From NCBI GenBank assembly GCA_963793275.1, contig CAWBZL010000003.1, positions 124,001 to 188,000 on the forward strand: 64,000 bases of DNA, given 5' to 3'. Positions 35,381 through 43,794 of the stretch are shown here, one piece after another; the stretch's first letter is position 1; every line of letters begins with the position of its first letter. The notes beneath the pieces were generated by a model that saw only the letters and a program-made list of their open reading frames with translations, was not told where the DNA came from and searched no databases. Origin of the DNA: Marinirhabdus sp963793275. Lineage in GTDB: Bacteria > Bacteroidota > Bacteroidia > Flavobacteriales > Flavobacteriaceae. Both the position numbers and the translations under genes were made by a program.

Positions 35381-36673
35381 ATGCTTCTTGTTTACTCCCA
35401 AAAAATAACGACCAGGCTTTCCTATTCCTTTAAACATATTTTTCTGAGAATTTTAGGCGTAGATATTAGTTTTACAACTGTTCTGGAAGAATTTATAGCT
35501 CACGAAGGCTCGAAAATGTCCTATGGAAAGAATCCCTTAGGAAATGAGTTTTTTGTACAGGAACACGGATTATTGGCAGAACAAGGAATAGAGTCTATAG
35601 AAATACAAATAAAAAAGTGGGATACTATTCCCGCCTTTTTCTCTACAAACGATAAAAGCGCTATCCCTTTCGATATTTTTGCGGCATCTTTTTATCTGTT
35701 AAGTCGCTACGAAGAATATTTGCCCCATGTTAAGGATTCTCAAGGAAGATTCCCGGCGGGGGAGAGCCTTGCTTTTCAGCATAAATTTTTAGAGCTACCT
35801 GTTGTAGATATGTGGGCCTATAAGCTTAAAGTAGTATTGCAACAGTCCTTTCCGGAAATAAAATTTCCCAATAAAGAAATGGTGTTACATAACATACTCT
35901 CGGTACAACGTCCTTTTGCTTATAGTCAAAAAGGATTTTTCAGGTCATTTTTATGTTATTTTCAAGATTTAGTAAAGGGTAGGTTTAAGAATAATTTTTT
36001 TCGAACACAAGTATTATTGGGTATTAGAAAAGATCCATACGATACTTTTACCTGGATTGTAAACATAGCAAAAAGAAGCACTTCAAAAATGACTGCTTTT
36101 TTCTTATTAGGCGAAAATGAAGAATATCAGGACAGCTTAAATACCCACAGAAATTCCTTCCAGTTGTTGGTAAAATATGTGGCAGACTATAAAGAGGTTG
36201 GCTTGTTGTATTCTGCTTCATCACTTACCAAGTTTATCACGCTGCAGCAGGAAGTGAAGCGCATGGAGAATACCATAAACCGAAATGTAATTAGCGCCAA
36301 ACAATCTAATTACTTTGTGAATCTCCCAGAAAATTACCGAAATCTTATTGAGTTAGAAATAAAAAAAGATTTCACTATGGCTTATTACGATACCCCGGGT
36401 TTTAGAGCGGGTACCTGTACGCCATTTCTCTTTTACGATTTGGATTTTGAGATTAAAACACCACTAATATTGCACCCAATTGCAGTAGCTTCAACGGCAA
36501 TGCAAGGTGAAATGGAAGCTGCCATTGAAGCTAAGGTTCATGAGCTCATGCTGAAAGTACAGGAAGTAAATGGGACTTTTAGTGTCGTGTTAAGTAACGA
36601 AGATTTTACTGCAAATGATGAAAATACAGTTTGGAGAAAGCTATTTTCTGAAACCCTTCAAAAGTATGAATAA
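35381..36673 (+). CDS. DUF7033/polysaccharide-deacetylase-like protein, apparently degenerate
   Basis: 430 residues. An N-terminal domain of about 130 residues (DUF7033-like: VDISFTT, PFDIFAASFYLLSRYEEYL) precedes a NodB-like fold. In family members I know, the first deacetylase motif contains paired acidic residues followed by an AYxxKG segment. Here the site reads SVQRPFAYSQKG, so the expected Asp residues are missing. The later segments (FRAGTCTPFLFYDLDFE) are retained. Likely no longer a deacetylase, or an altered one. It overlaps the next gene by eight bases. Confidence 0.7.
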   Translation: MLLVYSQKITTRLSYSFKHIFLRILGVDISFTTVLEEFIAHEGSKMSYGKNPLGNEFFVQEHGLLAEQGIESIEIQIKKWDTIPAFFSTNDKSAIPFDIFAASFYLLSRYEEYLPHVKDSQGRFPAGESLAFQHKFLELPVVDMWAYKLKVVLQQSFPEIKFPNKEMVLHNILSVQRPFAYSQKGFFRSFLCYFQDLVKGRFKNNFFRTQVLLGIRKDPYDTFTWIVNIAKRSTSKMTAFFLLGENEEYQDSLNTHRNSFQLLVKYVADYKEVGLLYSASSLTKFITLQQEVKRMENTINRNVISAKQSNYFVNLPENYRNLIELEIKKDFTMAYYDTPGFRAGTCTPFLFYDLDFEIKTPLILHPIAVASTAMQGEMEAAIEAKVHELMLKVQEVNGTFSVVLSNEDFTANDENTVWRKLFSETLQKYE

Positions 36674-37349
36674 GTGTACCGATGTTTTTTTTGATTTGGA
36701 CCATACCCTTTGGGATTTTGACCAGAATTCGGGCCTTGCCTTTGAGCAGATATTTAAGAAATATAAGATTGATGTTGCTTTAAATGATTTTTTAAGGGTG
36801 TATGAACCTATCAATTTCAACTATTGGAAAGCCTACAGAGAAGAACGTGTTACAAAGGAACAATTACGAAGAGGACGATTGGTAGACACATTCAGCAATC
36901 TAAAAATAACATATTCACTTGATATTATTGACGCAATGGCAGTTTCTTACATTCAGGAATTGCCTGTAAATAATCATTTGCTGCCGGGAGCTGTCGAAAT
37001 TTTGGAATATCTTCATCCCAAATACAGGTTGCATATTATTACCAACGGTTTTCAAGAAGTACAAAATATTAAATTGAAGAACAGCAAGATTGCTCACTAC
37101 TTTGAAACAGTAACGTCTTCGGAAGAAGTAGGTGTAAAAAAACCGAATCCTTTAGTATTTCATACTGCTCTTAAAAAAGCGAATACAACTGCTGCCAACG
37201 CCATAATGATTGGCGATACCTTTGAGGCCGATATCTTAGGAGCTGAAGCTGTGGCAATGCAAACAATATTCTATAACTATAGAAAAGAAGAAATTCCCGT
37301 TTTGTATCCCGTGGTAAATCACCTGTTAGAAATTAAAACGCTTTTATAA
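36666..37349 (+). CDS. YjjG-family HAD nucleotidase
   Basis: 227 residues from the ATG at 36666, which overlaps the previous stop; an earlier in-frame ATG at 36615 would add 17 implausible residues. All HAD motifs are seen: DLDHTLWDF (nucleophile and acid), ITNGF, KKPNP and IGDTFEADILGA. The family dephosphorylates noncanonical pyrimidine nucleoside monophosphates in the cytoplasm (house cleaning). Confidence 0.9.
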   Translation: MNKCTDVFFDLDHTLWDFDQNSGLAFEQIFKKYKIDVALNDFLRVYEPINFNYWKAYREERVTKEQLRRGRLVDTFSNLKITYSLDIIDAMAVSYIQELPVNNHLLPGAVEILEYLHPKYRLHIITNGFQEVQNIKLKNSKIAHYFETVTSSEEVGVKKPNPLVFHTALKKANTTAANAIMIGDTFEADILGAEAVAMQTIFYNYRKEEIPVLYPVVNHLLEIKTLL

Positions 37350-37398
37350 GTATACTAATTGGTTTGTTTGTAGCGTTATACTTACAAATCCCCAAAAC

Positions 37399-37950
37399 AT
37401 GAAAATCAATCTCTGGCTTCCTTTTGCCATGATATTTTGCTTAGCCACATTTCTATCCTGTGTAAAAGATACAGATTTTGATCAGGCCGAATCTATAGAA
37501 CTTACTCCGGTTGTGGAGCTAGATCTTATTTTCTTTACCCTTTCCGCTCCGGATTTTTTAGACTCTATCACACAATCACCTCGATTAACAGTGGTAGATA
37601 CTACAGAGATTAGATTTTTGGACGATTCGGGAATACAGGAAAATCTGAAGCGCGCTGAATTTTTCTTCAACTTCACCAACAGTATTCCACGATCTTTTGA
37701 AGTTGATTTTCAGTTTTTAAGCGAACAAAACGATACTACCTATACTACCCAGACCACAGTAACTGAAGGGACTGTAGCAACCCCAGAAATTACCGTGTTT
37801 ACTCAATCTGTTGAAGGTGAGGAGATACTGCAACTCACCCAGGCAAATAAGGTCGTAGTTTCAGTCACCATACCCTCTGCAGATCCAAGTTTAGAAGGGC
37901 TGCTTAATCTTCAGTCTAAAACGACGTACTTCTTAGAGATCAAGGATTGA
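37399..37950 (+). CDS. Lipoprotein of unknown function
   Basis: 183 residues with a lipobox near residue 21 (FLSC). The mature part is acidic and Thr-rich, with beta-strand spacing, and has no recognised domain. It starts 49 bases after the nucleotidase gene and 11 bases before a predicted outer membrane protein, with which it probably forms a unit. Confidence 0.7.
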   Translation: MKINLWLPFAMIFCLATFLSCVKDTDFDQAESIELTPVVELDLIFFTLSAPDFLDSITQSPRLTVVDTTEIRFLDDSGIQENLKRAEFFFNFTNSIPRSFEVDFQFLSEQNDTTYTTQTTVTEGTVATPEITVFTQSVEGEEILQLTQANKVVVSVTIPSADPSLEGLLNLQSKTTYFLEIKD

Positions 37951-37961
37951 GATAAATTACT

Positions 37962-39374
37962 ATGAAAAAGTATTGTTTTTTATTTTTCGCCCTTTGGGTT
38001 GGTACAGCCATTTCTCAAAACAAACAAGTATTGTATGGTCTTAGCGACGCGCCGCAAAGTCTTATGCTTAATCCTGGTGGCATTGTGCCTCAAAAGAAAC
38101 ATTTCGGGATTCCTTTTTTATCTCAAATACATCTTAATGGCGGTGCTTCGGGTGTTTCGGTATTCGATATTTTTGGTGAAAGTGATGTAGCTATAAATAC
38201 AAAAATCCGTAACAAGATATTTGAGTTGGATGCTTCAGACTTCTTTACCGCTACACAACAATTGGAACTATTCAGTTTTGGTTGGAGAAGTACAAAAGAC
38301 ATATATTTCTCAGGAGGTATTTACGAAGAACTGGACTTTATAACCTATTTCCCAAGGGATCTGGCAATTTTAGCCTGGGAAGGAAACCGTGATTATCTGG
38401 ACTATCCCTTTAATTTAGGAGAGCTGAGTTTTACGGCAGATTTATTAACGGTGTATCATTTTGGTGCCAATAAGCAACTTACAGATAGGTTAACTGTTGG
38501 AGCGAGACTGAAAGTATATTCTGGTGTTATTTCTTTCAGCAGTACAAATAACTCTGGCACTTTTACAACATCACTGGATGAAGATGGTGTAAATATTTAT
38601 GACCATACTATAGAGAATGCAGATATTACCGTAAATACCTCTGGATATGCGTCATTAAGAGATCTGGACGGAGCGGGGGAGGTGACTAGTGAAATATTGG
38701 GTCGTTCTTTATTGGGAGGTGATCTGGGCGTAGGACTGGATTTGGGAGCTACATACCAGCTTACGAACCAATTTGCTGCCACAGGGAGTGTATTGGATTT
38801 TGGTGCTGTTTTCTACGGAAATGATACTGAAAACTATCAGGCGAAAGGAAATTACAATCTTAACGGAATAGAACTTATATTTCCTCCATTGGCCGATGGT
38901 GAAACTACGTTACCATATTTTGACGATCTTGAAGACGAACTGGAACGAGAAGTACCTATTGATACGTTAACAAATTCTTATACAAGATTTCGACCTTTAA
39001 AAATAAATACTAGTCTGGAATATGGTTTTGGAAAGCTATTTGGTGGAAATGTTTGTGATTGTTTAAACAAAGGAACCGGGGGCGTTTGGCAACAAGCTCT
39101 TGGAGCTCAATTTTACAGCATATTTAGACCAAAAGGCCCGCAGTATGCTGGTACCGTTTACTACAGAAGAAAATTTGGCGACTTTTTAACAGGGAAAATA
39201 ACCTATACGGTAGATGCGTTTAGCACTTCCAACTTAGGTCTAGGAGCTGTTGTGGATATTGGTAAAATTAATTTTTACATCACTGCAGATAACATCCTTC
39301 GGTATGGAAATATAGCCAAAGCAAAAAGTGTATCTTTACAGCTAGGATTTAATATAAAAATACATGAAGATTAA
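37962..39374 (+). CDS. DUF5723 family outer membrane protein
   Basis: 470 residues with a signal peptide ending AISQ. The start of the mature protein (SDAPQSLMLNPG) and the long series of amphipathic strands with aromatic girdles match the DUF5723 family of Bacteroidota, predicted porin-like beta barrels. Function unknown. Its last 11 bases overlap the next gene. Confidence 0.78.
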   Translation: MKKYCFLFFALWVGTAISQNKQVLYGLSDAPQSLMLNPGGIVPQKKHFGIPFLSQIHLNGGASGVSVFDIFGESDVAINTKIRNKIFELDASDFFTATQQLELFSFGWRSTKDIYFSGGIYEELDFITYFPRDLAILAWEGNRDYLDYPFNLGELSFTADLLTVYHFGANKQLTDRLTVGARLKVYSGVISFSSTNNSGTFTTSLDEDGVNIYDHTIENADITVNTSGYASLRDLDGAGEVTSEILGRSLLGGDLGVGLDLGATYQLTNQFAATGSVLDFGAVFYGNDTENYQAKGNYNLNGIELIFPPLADGETTLPYFDDLEDELEREVPIDTLTNSYTRFRPLKINTSLEYGFGKLFGGNVCDCLNKGTGGVWQQALGAQFYSIFRPKGPQYAGTVYYRRKFGDFLTGKITYTVDAFSTSNLGLGAVVDIGKINFYITADNILRYGNIAKAKSVSLQLGFNIKIHED

Positions 39375-40152
39375 TAAAATAATTTTAGCACTATTTCTTT
39401 TTGTGGCCATTGGTAATTCGACCTTAAAAGCGCAGTCTTCTATGAGCGATTTTAACTTTGTTCAGGTTCCAGAATTTTATTCTTTTTTAAATGAACCAAA
39501 TCAGTACGATCTCAATAAAATGGCAAAGTTTTACTTAAATAAGTATGGCTTTAATGCGTATTTCGCCAACGAAGTACCTAATGTAAAAAAATGTGATGGT
39601 TTGTACGCCGAAGTTTTAGGACGGCCAGGTTTTATATATACTGAAATTACAGTTTTAATTAAAGACTGTAATGGAATGGAACTTTTTAGGAGTGCTACTG
39701 GAAAGAGTAAACTAAAAGAATTTAAGAAGGCATATCAGGAAGCAATGCGTAATGCCTTTGCTAGTTTTGAAGAATTAGGAGTACAGCAAAAAGATATAAG
39801 TGAAGTCGCGAACGTAACTACTACTGTAGTAAAGAATTCAAAAGGGCAAAACGAGCTAAGTACTAATAAAGCTGCTGGTAGTGAAAATTTACCGGGCAGT
39901 AAATTTTCTACCTATTATAAAAATGGCAAACCCTATATGTTGCGTAAAACTGCACAGGGATATACACTTTATCAGGAAGTAAAGGGTGCCGAAAATGATT
40001 TATTACAAGTTGGTAAAGTTATAGTTAACGGTAACAAAACAACTTATGAAAATGTAATGGGTGAAGTTTATGAGGCAAAATTTACCCCTTCAAAATCATT
40101 AATCTTAGTACTTCCTGATGGTGAAGAAGAGTATGTTTCTGGTGAAAATTAA
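39364..40152 (+). CDS. Exported protein of unknown function
   Basis: 262 residues, signal peptide ending LKAQ. The N-terminal half has a DUF4468- or TRAF-like mixed alpha/beta look (LNKMAKFYLNKYGFNAYF, then YTEITVLIKDC), and the C-terminal half reads like a small beta domain (YYKNGKPYMLRKTAQG). I recognise no family. The 11-base overlap with the DUF5723 gene implies coupled expression. Its stop overlaps the convergent rarA stop (shared TTAA). Confidence 0.7.
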   Translation: MKINKIILALFLFVAIGNSTLKAQSSMSDFNFVQVPEFYSFLNEPNQYDLNKMAKFYLNKYGFNAYFANEVPNVKKCDGLYAEVLGRPGFIYTEITVLIKDCNGMELFRSATGKSKLKEFKKAYQEAMRNAFASFEELGVQQKDISEVANVTTTVVKNSKGQNELSTNKAAGSENLPGSKFSTYYKNGKPYMLRKTAQGYTLYQEVKGAENDLLQVGKVIVNGNKTTYENVMGEVYEAKFTPSKSLILVLPDGEEEYVSGEN

Positions 40153-41426
40153 AAATTATATTTGTCTTTCCAGCGTTTCTTTAAAAAGTCACGCATAGCG
40201 TTTTCTTTGGGATTGTTTCCTGGAATGTAGAAAGCTCTGCCTTCAATTTCTTTTGGTAAAAATTCGTGAGGAACAAAGTTTAGTTCATAATTATGGGCAT
40301 ACTCATAGTTTTTTCCATAGCCAAGCTCTTTCATAAGTTTTGTAGGGGCGTTTCTTATGGATAGTGGTACAGACAGGTCTCCGGTTTGTTTTACAAGCTG
40401 CTGCGCCTTATTTATGGCTTCATAGCTTGCATTGCTTTTAGGTGAGGATGCAAGATAAACCGTACATTGACTTAATATTATTCTGGCTTCAGGAAATCCA
40501 ATGGTGTTTACAGCCTGAAATGTGTTGTTGGCCAGAACCAATGCGGTTGGATTTGCGTTTCCAATATCCTCTGACGCAAGAATAATTAACCTTCGCGCAA
40601 TAAATTTAAGATCTTCTCCTCCTTCAATCATTCTGGCAAGCCAATAAACGGCGGCATTTGGGTCACTACCTCTAATAGATTTTATAAAAGCTGAAATAAT
40701 ATCATAGTGTTGCTCTCCTGTTTTGTCGTACAAAACCGTATTTTTTTGAACCTTTTGTAAGACCATTTTGTTGGTCACTAAAACTTCATTTTCTTCTTCA
40801 GATAGCACAACGAGTTCCAGCATATTTAATAACTTTCGGGCATCTCCTCCGGAAAGTCTTATAAGAGCTTCTGTTTCTTGCAGTACTATGTTTTTCTTTT
40901 GAAGTATTGTATCAGTCTCAAGTGCTCTTATTAGCAAATTTTCCAGATCCTTTTTGCTGAATGGCTCCAGGACATACACCTGGCATCTGGAAAGAAGTGC
41001 CGGAATTACTTCAAAACTGGGGTTTTCTGTAGTTGCTCCAATAAGGGTAACCCACCCTTTTTCAACAGCGCCAAGCAACGAATCTTGTTGAGATTTGCTA
41101 AATCTATGTATTTCGTCTATAAATAGAATAGGATTTTTAGTAGTGAAAAGTCCTTCTCCTTTTTTCGCCTTTTGAATTACCTCCCGTACTGCTGCTACAC
41201 CACTATCTATAGCACTAAGTGAATAAAACGGCCGATTTGAGGTTGTCGCTATGATCGTTGCTAAGGTGGTTTTTCCTGTCCCCGGTGGTCCCCAGAGAAT
41301 CAATGAAGATAATATACCAGACTGAAGCTGGGCGGTTAGTGACCCGTTAGACCCTATTAAGTGCGATTGACTTAAATAGTTAGAAAGCGTTTTAGGACGT
41401 ATACGTTCGGCAAGTGGTATATTCAT
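40149..41426 (-). CDS. rarA: Replication-associated recombination protein A
   Basis: 425-residue AAA+ ATPase of the RarA/MgsA/WRNIP1 family acting at stalled replication forks and gaps. Walker A is GPPGTGKTT, Walker B ILFIDEIHRF, sensor 1 GATTENPSFEV, and the arginine finger region LLSRCQVY. The C-terminal tetramerisation part contains SIRGSDPNAAVYWLARM. It is divergent from the rhomboid gene. Confidence 0.96.
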   Translation of the reverse strand: MNIPLAERIRPKTLSNYLSQSHLIGSNGSLTAQLQSGILSSLILWGPPGTGKTTLATIIATTSNRPFYSLSAIDSGVAAVREVIQKAKKGEGLFTTKNPILFIDEIHRFSKSQQDSLLGAVEKGWVTLIGATTENPSFEVIPALLSRCQVYVLEPFSKKDLENLLIRALETDTILQKKNIVLQETEALIRLSGGDARKLLNMLELVVLSEEENEVLVTNKMVLQKVQKNTVLYDKTGEQHYDIISAFIKSIRGSDPNAAVYWLARMIEGGEDLKFIARRLIILASEDIGNANPTALVLANNTFQAVNTIGFPEARIILSQCTVYLASSPKSNASYEAINKAQQLVKQTGDLSVPLSIRNAPTKLMKELGYGKNYEYAHNYELNFVPHEFLPKEIEGRAFYIPGNNPKENAMRDFLKKRWKDKYNF

Positions 41427-41441
41427 AGTGTAAATTTACGA

Positions 41442-41449
41442 CAAAGATA
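41442..41449 (-). promoter_or_regulatory. -7 box of the rarA promoter
   Basis: TATCTTTG on the minus strand, ending 15 bases before the rarA ATG, which implies a very short 5' leader. No clear -33 element. Confidence 0.55.
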
Positions 41450-41513
41450 AAATGGCTCACTGACAATTTATCACAATCTAATAAAATGGTTCATTTTTTG
41501 AAATTGGCTGCAT

Positions 41514-42296
41514 ATGGATAAAGATAAAAACCTAAGATTTTCGCTGGATGTAATTGTATTCCCGTTATTTTTTGTCTTTATTGCGTGGTTTGTATTCTGG
41601 ATTGAAATTAGATTTAAATTAAATCTTAACTATTTAGGTGTACTCCCTAAAAAAATCTCAGGTCTCAAAGGAATATTATTTTCGCCTTTCATACATAGTA
41701 GTTTAAAACATCTTTTTAATAACTCTATACCCCTTCTGGTTTTAGGATCTGCCTTGTTTTATTTTTACAGAAACGTACGATGGCGCGTTTTTTTTATAGG
41801 ATTTTTTTGTACCGGATTACTTACCTGGGCTATTGGAAGGCCTGCAATGCATATTGGAGCTAGCGGTATTGTTTATTTATTGGCATCATTTCTTTTCTTT
41901 AAAGGAATTTTTTCAAAACAATATCAACTTACAGCCTTAGCATTGGTAGTTGTGTTTATATATGGTGGACTATTATGGTATTTATTCCCTATAGATCCTA
42001 AAATTTCCTGGGAGGGACATCTTTCCGGATTTGTTGTAGGGATACTTTTGGCGCTTATCTTTAAACAAAATCCTCTTGAAAATAAAAAATATGATTGGGA
42101 GTTGGAAAGCTTCAATGAGGAAGAAGACGACTTTTTAAAACATTTTGATGAAAATGGAAACTTCATCGAAAAACTACCAGAGGAAAACATAACGGAAGTG
42201 ACTCAGGAGGGTGTGTCAAGTACCAACACCTCTGGAATAAGAGTATATTACGTTTTAAAAACACCATCTAAGGAGATCGATAAAGAAGATGAATAA
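41514..42296 (+). CDS. Rhomboid family intramembrane serine protease
   Basis: 260 residues with about six hydrophobic segments. The catalytic serine is S117 in HIGASGIVY and the histidine H169 in WEGHLSGF; HSSLKHLFNNSIPLL is the conserved loop before helix 2. The last 70 residues form a polar cytosolic tail rich in Glu, Asp and Asn. It cleaves membrane proteins within the bilayer; the substrate is unknown. Confidence 0.92.
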   Translation: MDKDKNLRFSLDVIVFPLFFVFIAWFVFWIEIRFKLNLNYLGVLPKKISGLKGILFSPFIHSSLKHLFNNSIPLLVLGSALFYFYRNVRWRVFFIGFFCTGLLTWAIGRPAMHIGASGIVYLLASFLFFKGIFSKQYQLTALALVVVFIYGGLLWYLFPIDPKISWEGHLSGFVVGILLALIFKQNPLENKKYDWELESFNEEEDDFLKHFDENGNFIEKLPEENITEVTQEGVSSTNTSGIRVYYVLKTPSKEIDKEDE

Positions 42297-42303
42297 TTAT
42301 TTA

Positions 42304-43041
42304 TTATAGTGCTCTTTGCCTTATCACCTCATATAAAAATGCTCCACACGCGACAGATACATTGAGAGAATTTATAGTGCCAAGAAGCGGTAAACAAGCC
42401 GTTTCTTCTACAAGACCTAATACGGATTTGGATACACCTTTCCCTTCGGAACCCATAATTAATGCAATAGGTTTTTTAAAATCCAAGTCATAAAGTCTGG
42501 TTGTTGTTTTTTCGGTTGCTGCAACAGTGGTTATACCAGATCCTTGTAGGTAAAAAATGGCATCTTTAATATGATCAACTTTGCATATTGGAATGCTAAA
42601 TATAGCACCAGCAGATGTTTTTACAGTGTCTCCACTCACGGGAGCTCCACCTTTCTTCTGGATTATGACAGCATCTACCCCGGTACATTCTGCTGTTCTA
42701 AGAATAGCTCCAAAATTTCTAACGTCGCTTATTTGATCTAAGATTAAAAATAGAGGGTTTGTTTTATTCGCTATGATAGCTTCAACGGTCTCTTCTAAAC
42801 CTGGAAATGCAATAGGGGAGGTAACAGCAACAACGCCCTGATGATTTCCATTAGTAAGCCTGTTTAGTTTTTCAATAGGTACTTCGTTAATTGTAGTTCC
42901 ATTAGATTCTGCCTGTTTTACAATACTAAGTATTTTTGGATTTTGAATATCCTTTTGTATATATAGCTTGTCTAGTACAGTATCTGCTTTTATGGCCTCA
43001 AGTACAGGGTAAATCCCGAAGATTTTAGTTTCTTTTTTCAT
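42304..43041 (-). CDS. rlmB: 23S rRNA 2'-O-methyltransferase, RlmB type (SpoU family)
   Basis: 245 residues. An N-terminal L30-like substrate-binding domain (IFGIYPVLEAI) is followed by a SPOUT knot with motif 1 NFGAILRTAECTG, motif 2 IALIMGSEGKG and motif 3 SLNVSVACGAFLYE. RlmB methylates a guanosine of 23S rRNA in the peptidyl-transferase region; other TrmH relatives are possible. The promoter lies within 12 bases of the ATG, implying an almost leaderless mRNA. Confidence 0.9.
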   Translation of the reverse strand: MKKETKIFGIYPVLEAIKADTVLDKLYIQKDIQNPKILSIVKQAESNGTTINEVPIEKLNRLTNGNHQGVVAVTSPIAFPGLEETVEAIIANKTNPLFLILDQISDVRNFGAILRTAECTGVDAVIIQKKGGAPVSGDTVKTSAGAIFSIPICKVDHIKDAIFYLQGSGITTVAATEKTTTRLYDLDFKKPIALIMGSEGKGVSKSVLGLVEETACLPLLGTINSLNVSVACGAFLYEVIRQRAL

Positions 43042-43045
43042 ATTA

Positions 43046-43053
43046 CAAAGTTA
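43046..43053 (-). promoter_or_regulatory. -7 box of the rlmB promoter
   Basis: TAACTTTG on the minus strand, a consensus match, ends only four bases before the rlmB ATG and adjoins the terminator of the upstream operon. Confidence 0.6.
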
Positions 43054-43054
43054 C

Positions 43055-43090
43055 TTAAAAAAAATACCACCCTGTGTAGGGTGGTATTTA
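43055..43090 (-). terminator. Intrinsic terminator of the susCD operon
   Basis: AATACCACCC and GGGTGGTATT pair around a short loop (CTGTGTA region). On the minus strand the stem is followed by a run of eight T. It ends the transcript running through susC, susD and the lipoprotein gene. Confidence 0.88.
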
Positions 43091-43113
43091 GAATTATGAT
43101 ATAAGTTATAATT

Positions 43114-43773
43114 TTACTCTTCAGCAAATTCAGATAGAGAAACTATATAACCATTAGCTGGTAATAAGAAATTAACTCCTGTGTCTCCACTGTTTAATAA
43201 AACTTGATCAATAGTTCCACCGTTGTATGTTCCCGGATCTTCTACTATAGCGCTATCACCTTCTGGAGCAGGACAGTCGCAATTAGCAGCAAGAGAGTTA
43301 AAAACTCTTCCATCTGTAGTAGTTACTATTGAAGTAAAGATAAATCTATCATCCTCATCAAAGGTGCTAATATCTACATTAAATAAATTTGCCATATCTG
43401 CAGTAGTAAAACTTACATCAAATGGAAATGTAGTTGTGCTTTTAAAAGCAATAGGTTCTTCTGGTGCATCTGTGAAATCTCCTGTTACGAATATTTCATA
43501 AGAAGCAACGTTTCCTGTAGGATCTTCTGTCATAGCTGTAAATACGGCGTTTTCAAGATCATTACCAATGTCGTATCTCGTAAAAGTTACGGCTGGTGGT
43601 CCGGTAAATGCTACGGAAGTACCATTCCACTGGAAAGGTTGTTCTACAAATTTAACAAATCCACCTCTTTCTAATTCTGGGATAGGATTTTTATCTTCAT
43701 CTTCACAACTTTGGAACGATAAGGCACCAAAAACTACAAGAAGCGCTAGAGATATATTTTTAATTGTTTTCAT
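43114..43773 (-). CDS. Lipoprotein encoded with the SusC/SusD pair
   Basis: 219 residues, lipobox near residue 23 (FQSC). The mature protein is acidic and beta-rich and contains a CDCP segment near residue 165, without a recognised domain. It starts 21 bases after susD and ends just before the operon terminator. Accessory surface lipoproteins in this position commonly bind the same substrate as SusD, which is inference here. Confidence 0.75.
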   Translation of the reverse strand: MKTIKNISLALLVVFGALSFQSCEDEDKNPIPELERGGFVKFVEQPFQWNGTSVAFTGPPAVTFTRYDIGNDLENAVFTAMTEDPTGNVASYEIFVTGDFTDAPEEPIAFKSTTTFPFDVSFTTADMANLFNVDISTFDEDDRFIFTSIVTTTDGRVFNSLAANCDCPAPEGDSAIVEDPGTYNGGTIDQVLLNSGDTGVNFLLPANGYIVSLSEFAEE

Positions 43774-43794
43774 ATTATTTGTTCTTTTAATTGA

